In this document: piece after piece, positions 1-5,933 of the stretch | Layout of the letters: each line of letters opens with the position of its first letter | Position numbering within the stretch: position 1 is the stretch's first letter | DNA from: JAFGBM01 sp964564915 | Lineage (GTDB): Bacteria; Actinomycetota; Actinomycetes; Actinomycetales; Demequinaceae | Direction of reading: 5' to 3' | Length of the DNA: 8,652 bases | NCBI GenBank assembly: GCA_964564915.1 | Contig: CAZMCU010000052.1 | Coordinates: 1-8,652 of the forward strand | Notes under the pieces: model-generated | What the model saw: the letters and a program-made list of their open reading frames with translations, nothing else | Told to the model about the DNA's origin: nothing | Database searches by the model: none | Translations under genes and position numbers: made by a program

Positions 1-10
1 GCGCGTCGCG

Positions 11-39
11 TTGCGGGAACATGCGTCTCTATGTATAGT
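11..39 (+). promoter_or_regulatory. Candidate operon promoter upstream of argC
   Basis: TTGCGG at 11-16 resembles a sigma-70-type -35 element (TTG conserved) and TATAGT at 34-39 fits the actinobacterial -10 pattern TANNNT. The spacer is exactly 17 bp. This predicts transcription starting near 46-47, immediately at or before the GTG codon at 47 of the argC frame, so the mRNA could be leaderless. No Shine-Dalgarno-like sequence lies close before 41 or 47. The elements are seen in the sequence; promoter activity is inferred. Only 40 bases of upstream sequence are available, so an additional promoter further upstream cannot be excluded. Confidence 0.5.
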
Positions 40-45
40 TATGCG
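32..45. promoter_or_regulatory. Candidate ARG box (ArgR operator)
   Basis: The 14-base stretch TGTATAGTTATGCG fits the palindromic pattern TGNATANNTATNCA with one mismatch at the last base. This is close to the ARG-box half-site symmetry known for ArgR/AhrC regulators (E. coli core TGAATNNNNATTCA). It is the most A/T-rich spot in a G/C-rich window, lies directly before the first gene of an operon that encodes ArgR, and covers the candidate -10 element and the ATG at 41. Binding there would block RNA polymerase. A second box at the usual spacing of about 21 bp centre to centre was not found in the available sequence. Confidence 0.55.
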
Positions 46-1093
46 CGTGAGCATCTCCGTTGCCGTCGCGGGCGCCTCCGGCTATGTCGGAGGCGAGGTT
101 CTCCGCGTCTTTTCCGCCCACCCCGACGTAGAGTTCGGTGCTCTCACGGCGCATGCGAGTGCGGGAGAACGGCTCGGCGTCCACCACCCGCACCTCAGGG
201 GGTTGGCTGCCCGGATTCTCGAACCGACCACCCCGGATACCCTCAAGGGGCATGACGTGGTCGTCCTCGCTCTACCGCACGGCGCCTCGGCGGAGATCGC
301 GGCCTCTCTCCCCGATGACGTTCTCGTGATGGACTGCGGGGCGGATCACCGGCTCACGTCCGCCGACGATTGGGCGGAGTTCTACGGTGGCGAATACGCC
401 GGGGCGTGGCCGTATGGACTCCCGGAACTCATGACCGGGAAGGGGAACAAGCAGCGGCCCGCCCTCGTCGGGGCTCAGCGCATCGCCATTCCGGGATGCA
501 ACGTGACCGCGGTGACACTGGGGATCCAACCGGGGATCGCCGCTGGATTGGTCGACGCGTCCGACATCGTTGCGGTCCTGGCGAACGGGTACTCGGGTGC
601 GGGAAAAGCCCTCAAGCCGCACCTGTTAGCCTCGGAGGCGCTCGGCGCCGCGACGCCCTATGCCGTGGGAGGCCTCCACCGGCACCTCCCCGAGATTCTG
701 CAGAACCTCGCGGCCGCGGGAGCCGACGCGGCGCGGATCAGCTTCACGCCCGTCCTCGTGCCCATGTCCCGGGGGATCCTCGCCACCGTGTCGGCTCCCC
801 TGTGGCCCGGCGTCGACTCCTCCCAGGTTCGGACCGCGTGGGAGCAGGCTTACGCGGACGAGCCATTTGTCCATGTCCTCCCGGAGGGTGAGTGGCCGTC
901 TACATCTTCGACCGTCGGCGCGAACACCGCGCTGATCGGTGTCGGGGTCGACGAGAAGGCGGGTCGCGTCATCACCATCACCGCGATCGACAACCTGGTC
1001 AAGGGAACGGCGGGGGCCGCGCTCCAATGCTTGAACCTGGCTCTAGGGATCCCCGAGGTGACGGGGCTTGAGATGAATGGAGTGGCACCATGA
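41..1093 (+). CDS. argC: N-acetyl-gamma-glutamyl-phosphate reductase
   Basis: ArgC catalyses the NADPH-dependent reduction of N-acetylglutamyl 5-phosphate to N-acetylglutamate semialdehyde, in the cytoplasm. The N-terminus holds the dinucleotide-binding motif GASGYVGGEVLR. The catalytic cysteine is C153 in PGCNVTAV, and the HRH motif at residues 213-215 (GGLHRHLPEI) supplies the active-site histidine. SFTPVLVPMSRGILAT and the C-terminal IDNLVKGTAGAA are also typical of the family. The 350 aa length is normal. ATG at 41 places the Rossmann motif at the usual distance from the start. TTG at 11 is less likely because it adds ten unconserved residues and coincides with the -35 element. GTG at 47 (348 aa) is a serious alternative if the mRNA is leaderless. 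The residues after the catalytic cysteine are N-V rather than the common Y-P. The stop overlaps the argJ start (ATGA). Confidence 0.96.
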   Translation: MRVSISVAVAGASGYVGGEVLRVFSAHPDVEFGALTAHASAGERLGVHHPHLRGLAARILEPTTPDTLKGHDVVVLALPHGASAEIAASLPDDVLVMDCGADHRLTSADDWAEFYGGEYAGAWPYGLPELMTGKGNKQRPALVGAQRIAIPGCNVTAVTLGIQPGIAAGLVDASDIVAVLANGYSGAGKALKPHLLASEALGAATPYAVGGLHRHLPEILQNLAAAGADAARISFTPVLVPMSRGILATVSAPLWPGVDSSQVRTAWEQAYADEPFVHVLPEGEWPSTSSTVGANTALIGVGVDEKAGRVITITAIDNLVKGTAGAALQCLNLALGIPEVTGLEMNGVAP

Positions 1094-2265
1094 GTTGCAC
1101 CGCACCCGTGGGATTCCTTGCCTCCGGGGTTAGCGGGGGGCTACGGAAGTCGGGGAAGCCCGACATCGCCCTCGTCTACAACCAGGGACCCCTTCACCTG
1201 GCGACCGGGGTCTTCACGACGAACCGCGTCGTGGCCGCCCCGGTCGTGTGGAGCAGGCTCGCCGTCGCGGACGGCAGGCTCGACGCCGTCCTCCTCAACT
1301 CCGGGGGGGCCAACGCGTGCACCGGACCGCAGGGCCTCGAGGACACCAAGGTTGCGGCCGAACGCGCGGCGGCCACGCTTGAGAAGAGCGGGCGGGAGAC
1401 GGCGGTCAACGACATCGCCGTCTGCTCGACGGGGCTGATCGGCGTACGACTCCCCATGGACCGCTTTCTCAATGGTGTGGACACCGCGGTTCATGCCTTA
1501 AGCCAAGCCGGAGGCCAAGACGCGGCTAAGGCCATCATGACGACGGACAAGGTCCCCAAACTCACCACCGTTCGGCGGGGGGCGTGGTGCATCGGCGGGA
1601 TGGCCAAGGGAGCGGGGATGCTCGCTCCCGGCTTAGCGACGATGCTCGTCGTCATCACGACGGATGCCATCGTCGACGATCGGAGGCTCACGGGCGCGCT
1701 CACCGAGGCCGTGCGGGGCACCTTTGGCCGCCTCGACTCCGACGGGTGCATGTCGACGAACGACACCGTCATCCTCATGGCGTCCGGAGCCTCGGGAGTC
1801 ACCCCCGGTCCCGACGAATTCGAGGACGCGCTCACCCAGGCCTGCGCCGTTCTCGCGAGGGCGCTCATCTCGGACGCCGAAGGCGCGACGCACGACATCG
1901 CCATCACCGTCACCGGGGCGACAACGGAGGAAGCGGCGGAGGCGGTCGGCAAGGCGATCGCGAGGTCCAACCTGTTCAAGGCGGCCATCTTTGGCAAGGA
2001 CGCGAACTGGGGCAGGATCGTCGCGGCCGCGGGAACGGTGTCGCTAGCCGACGCCCCCTTCGATCCGCTCCTCATCGACGTCGCCATCAACGGGGTGCAG
2101 GTGTGTCAGGCGCAAAGCGCGGCGGAGGACCGCTCGCTCGTCGACCTCAACGACCGGGAGGTCTCCATCATCGTCGACCTCCATGCCGGGATGGCATCCG
2201 CCACTATCTGGACGAACGACCTCACCCACGACTACATCGAAGAGAACAGCGCGTACTCGACATGA
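1090..2265 (+). CDS. argJ: Glutamate N-acetyltransferase (ornithine acetyltransferase), probably bifunctional ArgJ
   Basis: ArgJ transfers the acetyl group of N-acetylornithine to glutamate, releasing ornithine and regenerating N-acetylglutamate; many homologues also use acetyl-CoA. It belongs to the Ntn-type fold that cleaves itself. The autoproteolysis site is in KGAGMLAPGLATMLVV: cleavage is expected between A183 and T184, giving an alpha chain of 183 residues and a beta chain of 208 residues with T184 as nucleophile. T114-G115 in CSTGLIGVRLPM match the oxyanion-hole pair, and K173 precedes the cleavage motif. The C-terminus, DLTHDYIEENSAYST, is the classic family ending. The 391 aa length is normal. 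GGAG at 1079-1082, seven bases before the ATG, is a good ribosome site inside the end of argC. The stop overlaps the argB start. Whether it is mono- or bifunctional cannot be read from the sequence; with no argA-like gene here, either is possible. Confidence 0.96.
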   Translation: MSCTAPVGFLASGVSGGLRKSGKPDIALVYNQGPLHLATGVFTTNRVVAAPVVWSRLAVADGRLDAVLLNSGGANACTGPQGLEDTKVAAERAAATLEKSGRETAVNDIAVCSTGLIGVRLPMDRFLNGVDTAVHALSQAGGQDAAKAIMTTDKVPKLTTVRRGAWCIGGMAKGAGMLAPGLATMLVVITTDAIVDDRRLTGALTEAVRGTFGRLDSDGCMSTNDTVILMASGASGVTPGPDEFEDALTQACAVLARALISDAEGATHDIAITVTGATTEEAAEAVGKAIARSNLFKAAIFGKDANWGRIVAAAGTVSLADAPFDPLLIDVAINGVQVCQAQSAAEDRSLVDLNDREVSIIVDLHAGMASATIWTNDLTHDYIEENSAYST

Positions 2266-3179
2266 CCAAAGCCCTGACCATCCCCGACCTCACTCCTCAG
2301 CAGAAGGTCAGCGTCCTCATCGACGCGATGCCCTGGATCGAGGAGTTCAAGGGCGCCATCGTCGTCGTCAAGTACGGCGGGAACGCGATGATTGACGCCG
2401 ACCTCAAACGCGCCTTCGCCCAGGACATGGTGCACCTTCGGCTGCTCGGATTGCATCCCGTCGTCGTCCATGGGGGAGGACCCCAGATCACGGACATGCT
2501 CGGCAGGCTCGGTATCCCCTCGGAGTTCAAGGGCGGGCTCAGGGTGACGACGCCCGAGGCTATGGACGTCGTCAGGATGGTCCTCACGGGTCAGGTGTCG
2601 CGCGAGCTCGTCGGGCTCATCAACGAGCACGGGCCTCACGCCGTTGGCCTGTCGGGGGAGGACGCCGGGTTGCTGCAGGCGAGCCGCAAGCACGCCAACG
2701 TCGACGGTGCCGCCATCGACGTCGGCCTCGTCGGCGACGTTGTTCGGGTCAACCCCGCCGCGGTTCAAGACCTCATCGACGCCGGCCGCATTCCCGTGGT
2801 CAGCACGGTCGCGCCGGATCGGGAGAACCCCGGGGTCGTGCTCAACGTCAACGCGGATCTCGCGGCTGCGGGGATCGCTTCCGCCCTGGGTGCGCGCAAG
2901 TTGGTCATGCTCACCGACGTCGAGGGCCTGTACGGGGATTGGCCGAAGAAGGAGTCTCTCATTCGGCGGATTCACGCGACGGAAGCGGAGAAACTTCTGC
3001 CGTCGCTCGAGTCCGGGATGGTTCCCAAAATCGAGGCCTGTATTCGGGCGGTTCACGGGGGTGTTCCTCAGGCCCACATCATCGACGGACGCGTCCCCCA
3101 CGCGATTCTCACCGAGATTTTTACCTCATCGGGCATTGGCACGATGGTTCGGCCGGACGACGTGGAGTTGTGGGCATGA
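2262..3179 (+). CDS. argB: Acetylglutamate kinase, arginine-sensitive type
   Basis: ArgB phosphorylates N-acetylglutamate with ATP, usually the committed and feedback-controlled step. The 305 aa protein has the amino-acid-kinase fold: VVVKYGGNAM with catalytic K37, the HGGGPQ glycine loop at 70-75, NVNADLAA at 195-202 with D199, LTDVEGLY, and MVPKIEA with K256. It has the extra N-terminal helix (about residues 11-31) found in hexameric, arginine-inhibited kinases, and the C-terminal segment from H280 to about 296 (E285, G291, G293-T294) that forms the arginine pocket in that class. Feedback inhibition by arginine is therefore inferred. The start at 2262 overlaps the argJ stop by ATGA, and no strong Shine-Dalgarno sequence precedes it, so translation probably relies on coupling to argJ. 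The same frame stays open far upstream through argJ, but that stretch is rich in Arg and His and looks like a reading-frame shadow. Confidence 0.97.
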   Translation: MTKALTIPDLTPQQKVSVLIDAMPWIEEFKGAIVVVKYGGNAMIDADLKRAFAQDMVHLRLLGLHPVVVHGGGPQITDMLGRLGIPSEFKGGLRVTTPEAMDVVRMVLTGQVSRELVGLINEHGPHAVGLSGEDAGLLQASRKHANVDGAAIDVGLVGDVVRVNPAAVQDLIDAGRIPVVSTVAPDRENPGVVLNVNADLAAAGIASALGARKLVMLTDVEGLYGDWPKKESLIRRIHATEAEKLLPSLESGMVPKIEACIRAVHGGVPQAHIIDGRVPHAILTEIFTSSGIGTMVRPDDVELWA

Positions 3180-4435
3180 GCGGCATCGTCCCCACGGATG
3201 GCGCGGGAACCCTCTCCCGGTATGGCGAGGCCGTGATGGGGACCTACGGCGTGCCCTTGCGGGCGATCGTTCGGGGTGACGGTTCGTACGTGTGGGATGC
3301 GGATGGGAACCGGTACCTCGATCTCCTGGGCGGGCTCGCGACCAACGCGCTGGGTCACGCGCACCCCGCGTGGGTACGGGCCATCCAAGAGCAGGCCGCG
3401 ACGCTCGCGCACATGTCGAACTTCTTCGCGACCCCCGACCAGGTGTTGCTCTGCGAGAGGCTCCTGGAAATCGCGGACGCCCCGCCCGGCTCGAAGGTCT
3501 TCCTCTGTAGCACGGGAACGGAAGCGAATGAAGCCGCCCTCAAGTTGGCGCGGAAGAGCGGGAAGACCAAGGTCGTCGCTCTCGAGGGTAGCTTCCATGG
3601 GAGGACGATGGGATCTCTCGCGGTGACCTACAAGCCCGCCATTCGGGAGCCGTTTGGGCCGTTCGCGGGCGAGGTGGTTTTCGTGCCCGTGGGGGATGTC
3701 TCCGCCCTGGAGGCAGCCGTCGACCACGACACCGCGGCTGTGATCCTCGAACCCATCCAGGGGGAATCCGGTGTGAACCCCCTCCCGGACGCCTTCCTCG
3801 CGGCCGCGCGGCGCGCGTGCGACCGGTCCGGAGCCCTCCTCATCCTCGACGAGGTGCAGACGGGAATCGCCCGGACCGGGGTGTGGTTCGCGCACCAGGC
3901 TCACGGGATCGTCCCCGACGTCATAACCCTCGCGAAGGGCCTCGGGGGAGGTTTCCCCGTCGGCGCCGTCGTCGCGTTCGGTCCGGAGGTTGCCGGGATG
4001 TTCGTCAAGGGGGATCACGGGACGACGTTCGGAGGCAACCCCCTCGCGTGCGCCGCCGCGCTCGCGACCCTCGACACGATCGAAGACGAGGGGCTGATGG
4101 AGAACGTCAAGGCTGTCGGTGCTCACATTCGGGAGGCCGCGCTCGCGATCCCCGGCGTCTCCGCCGTGAGGGGTGAGGGGCTCATGCTCGGCATCGCCCT
4201 CGAGCGCCCCGTCGCGACGGAAGCGGTCTCCGCTGCCCTCGACGCGGGGTTCATCATCAACGCACCCAACGCGAATACCATTCGGCTGCTGCCCGCCCTC
4301 AACGTCACCGCGGCCGAGGTCGACACCTTCCTCGCATGGCTTGAGGGCTACCTGGCAACGACATCGGACGACCCCATGCTGCTCGCGCGGGTTGCGGGAG
4401 TCACGCGGGACGCCCGCGAAGGGAGTCAACGATGA
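3176..4435 (+). CDS. argD: Acetylornithine aminotransferase (PLP, class III)
   Basis: ArgD converts N-acetylglutamate semialdehyde and glutamate to N-acetylornithine and 2-oxoglutarate. Homologues often also serve as N-succinyldiaminopimelate aminotransferase in lysine synthesis. Visible class-III features in order are LDLLGGLATNALGHAHP near residue 50, the phosphate-binding STGTEANEAA at 112-121, FHGRTMGSL from 140, ILDEVQTGIARTG with the cofactor-contacting D225 and Q228, and the Schiff-base lysine K254 in LAKGLGGGFPVGA. TTFGGNPLACAAA follows. At 419 aa it is a little longer than the usual 390-400 aa because of a C-terminal tail of about 20 residues after LEGYL that I do not recognise as conserved. 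GGAG at 3164-3167 lies eight bases before the ATG, which overlaps the argB stop. The neighbouring argC and argF separate it from related gamma-aminobutyrate or ornithine aminotransferases. Confidence 0.95.
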   Translation: MSGIVPTDGAGTLSRYGEAVMGTYGVPLRAIVRGDGSYVWDADGNRYLDLLGGLATNALGHAHPAWVRAIQEQAATLAHMSNFFATPDQVLLCERLLEIADAPPGSKVFLCSTGTEANEAALKLARKSGKTKVVALEGSFHGRTMGSLAVTYKPAIREPFGPFAGEVVFVPVGDVSALEAAVDHDTAAVILEPIQGESGVNPLPDAFLAAARRACDRSGALLILDEVQTGIARTGVWFAHQAHGIVPDVITLAKGLGGGFPVGAVVAFGPEVAGMFVKGDHGTTFGGNPLACAAALATLDTIEDEGLMENVKAVGAHIREAALAIPGVSAVRGEGLMLGIALERPVATEAVSAALDAGFIINAPNANTIRLLPALNVTAAEVDTFLAWLEGYLATTSDDPMLLARVAGVTRDAREGSQR

Positions 4436-5361
4436 TTCGCCATTTCCTCAGGGACGACGACCTGTCGCCAACGGAGCTCAAGGAGGTGCTCAACCTCGCC
4501 CTCGAGTTCAAGCGCAACCGTCTCTATTCGCGCCCCTTCGAGGGTCCGCGGGCGGTCGCGCTCATCTTCGACAAGCCGACGCTTCGGACGCAGGTTTCCT
4601 TCCAGACGGGAGTTGCCGAACTCGGGGGATTCCCCCTCCTCGTGGATGGGAACCTCGCCAAGATCGGGGTGCGCGAGTCGATCGCCGATACGGCGAGGGT
4701 CCTCGGACGGCAGGTAGCTGCGATCGTTTGGCGCACGTACGCGCAATCCAACATCGAGGAGATGGCGGAGTTCGCGGGGGTGCCCGTCGTCAACGCCCTC
4801 ACCGACTCGTTCCACCCGTGCCAGGTCCTCGCCGACCTCGCGGCTGTCGCACAGGCGAAGGGCGGAGTAGATGCCCTCAAGGGGTTGAGGTTTGCGTATG
4901 TCGGCGACGGCGCGAACAACATGGCGCAGTCCTACCTCCTCGGGTGCGCCAACGCGGGACTCAACGTCCGCATCGGCACCCCAGAGGGGTACGTGCCCGA
5001 TCCCGGAATCGTGACCGACGCGAGGGAACTGGCGGTTCGTACGGGGGGCAGCGTCAGGGTGACGCACGACCTCATCGGGGCTCTCGAGAGTGCCGACGTG
5101 GTCGCGACGGACACGTGGGTCTCGATGGGCACGGAAGACGAACGCGACGAGAGGGAGACCGCGTTCGAACCCTTCCAACTCACCCAGGCGGCGATGGAGG
5201 TGGCCCAGCCCGACGCGATCGTGCTCCATTGCCTTCCCGCGTACCGAGGAAAGGAGATCGAGGCGGCGGTGCTCGACGGTGCGCAATCGATCGTGTGGGA
5301 CGAGGCGGAGTTCCGGCTGCACGCCCAGAAGGCGCTCCTCACGTGGCTGGTGGGCCGATGA
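4432..5361 (+). CDS. argF: Ornithine carbamoyltransferase
   Basis: ArgF joins carbamoyl phosphate and ornithine to give citrulline and phosphate; the enzyme is normally a cytoplasmic trimer. The start MIRHFLRDDDLSP closely resembles actinobacterial ArgF. Carbamoyl-phosphate-binding residues are visible as IVWRT (R101) and HPCQ (128-131). GDGANNMAQS, the SMG ornithine loop (231-233 in DTWVSMG) and the catalytic HCLP motif (266-269) are intact, and the C-terminus WDEAEFRLHAQKALL is typical. The odd point is the first phosphate-binding motif: instead of STRTR it reads TLRTQ (residues 50-54). R52 and T53 are kept, but S-T becomes T-L and the last R becomes Q. The 309 aa length is normal. SLRTR-type motifs occur in N-acetyl- and N-succinylornithine transcarbamylases, but the SMG loop and an upstream argJ that supplies free ornithine favour the standard substrate. 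AAGGGAG at 4419-4425 is a good ribosome site, and the start overlaps the argD stop. Confidence 0.95.
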   Translation: MIRHFLRDDDLSPTELKEVLNLALEFKRNRLYSRPFEGPRAVALIFDKPTLRTQVSFQTGVAELGGFPLLVDGNLAKIGVRESIADTARVLGRQVAAIVWRTYAQSNIEEMAEFAGVPVVNALTDSFHPCQVLADLAAVAQAKGGVDALKGLRFAYVGDGANNMAQSYLLGCANAGLNVRIGTPEGYVPDPGIVTDARELAVRTGGSVRVTHDLIGALESADVVATDTWVSMGTEDERDERETAFEPFQLTQAAMEVAQPDAIVLHCLPAYRGKEIEAAVLDGAQSIVWDEAEFRLHAQKALLTWLVGR

Positions 5362-5933
5362 GCGCGGCGATCAGCCCCCACGGCCCCGACTTGACGCCGA
5401 CGCCGGGCGTCCCCGCGACCAAGGCGGCGCGGCAGGCGTTGATCCGGCGCATCCTTCAGTCGACCGACGTGCGTTCCCAAGGCGAATTGGCGACCGCCCT
5501 CGAGTCCCAGGGTCTCGCGGTGACACAGGCGACCTTGTCGAGGGACCTCGTCGACGTGGGAGCCGTCAAGGTTCGCCGGGCGGATGGGGCACTCGTCTAC
5601 GTCTCCGGAGACTCCGCGGAAGCGCACGAGGACACGGAGGAGCGGCTCGTACGGCTGTGCGCCGAACTCCTCATGACCGCCGACGGCTCCGGAAACCTCG
5701 CCGTGCTCCGCACCCCGTCCGGCGCCGCCCAGTACCTCGCGATGGCGATCGACGGCCACGACGACCCCGAGATCGTCGGCACGGTCGCGGGAGACGACAC
5801 CGTCCTCGTCATCGCGCGCGACGCGAACGGCGGACGACCGCTGGCACAGAAATTTCTTGACCGCGCGACGCGGCAGGCTCATTCACCCGGGAGTCCGGGC
5901 ACAACAGAAAGTGGGAATCGAGAGCATGGCTGA
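5358..5933 (+). CDS. argR: Arginine repressor ArgR
   Basis: ArgR is a hexameric DNA-binding protein that represses arginine synthesis genes when arginine is bound. Residues about 21-80 form the winged helix-turn-helix: TKAARQALIRRIL, then SQGELATALESQG, then the recognition segment VTQATLSRDL at 55-64. The C-terminal arginine-binding and oligomerisation domain shows NLAVLRTPSGAAQYLAMAID and the ligand motif GTVAGDDT (141-148, D146-D147). The domain ends near residue 173. At 191 aa the protein is longer than the usual 150-170 because of a roughly 20-residue Pro-rich N-terminal lead and a Ser/Gly-rich C-terminal tail of about 18 residues, both probably disordered. The ATG overlaps the argF stop and has only a weak ribosome site (GGTGGG), so coupled translation is likely. 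Its place inside the operon, with a candidate ARG box before argC, implies self-regulation. Confidence 0.95.
   Translation: MSAAISPHGPDLTPTPGVPATKAARQALIRRILQSTDVRSQGELATALESQGLAVTQATLSRDLVDVGAVKVRRADGALVYVSGDSAEAHEDTEERLVRLCAELLMTADGSGNLAVLRTPSGAAQYLAMAIDGHDDPEIVGTVAGDDTVLVIARDANGGRPLAQKFLDRATRQAHSPGSPGTTESGNREHG
5886..5899 (+). other. Short inverted repeat before argG
   Basis: CCCGG at 5886-5890 and CCGGG at 5895-5899 form a perfect 5-bp stem with a 4-base loop (GAGT). It lies in the end of argR, 13 bases before the argG ribosome site. There is no run of T after it, so it does not look like an intrinsic terminator. It might affect argG translation or mRNA processing, but in a G/C-rich sequence a stem this short can arise by chance. 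Confidence 0.3.
5913..5916 (+). promoter_or_regulatory. Ribosome binding site of argG
   Basis: GGGA sits nine bases before ATG 5926 inside the last codons of argR. It supports 5926 over the in-frame upstream start at 5857, which would add 23 residues not seen in the family, where the protein starts just before the AYSGGLDTS loop. Confidence 0.55.

Noticed and set aside
22..35. A second ARG box overlapping the first
   Set aside because: TGCGTCTCTATGTA has three mismatches to the conserved positions and overlaps the better box, whereas paired boxes are normally side by side.
1584..2261. Upstream extension of the argB frame through argJ (possible fusion or longer ArgB)
   Set aside because: The extra sequence is Arg/His-rich shadow of argJ. 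The normal ArgB N-terminus follows ATG 2262, which sits in a regular ATGA junction.
3068..4429. Long minus-strand open frame (453 codons) opposite argD, and similar ones opposite argB, argF, argG and argH
   Set aside because: High G+C with G/C at third positions leaves antisense frames open. The translations are rich in Arg, Gly, Asp and His with no recognisable domain, and each lies opposite a clear arginine gene.
4173..5357. Open frame continuing upstream of argR through argF
   Set aside because: It is an out-of-frame shadow of argD and argF rich in Arg and Pro; ArgR homology begins only after ATG 5358.
5849..5856. Perfect palindrome GAAATTTC near the end of argR
   Set aside because: Eight bases is short, it does not match the ARG-box pattern, and it is explained by the codons for Lys-Phe in the conserved end of ArgR.
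5857..5885. Possible internal promoter for argGH with TTGACC at 5857-5862
   Set aside because: The -35-like hexamer is good, but at 17-18 bp spacing the sequence is CATTCA or ATTCAC, which fails the TANNNT pattern. Transcript mapping would be needed to revive it.
5886..5899. Hairpin before argG as a transcription terminator
   Set aside because: The stem is only 5 bp and no T-run follows; argG overlaps argR, so termination here would make little sense.
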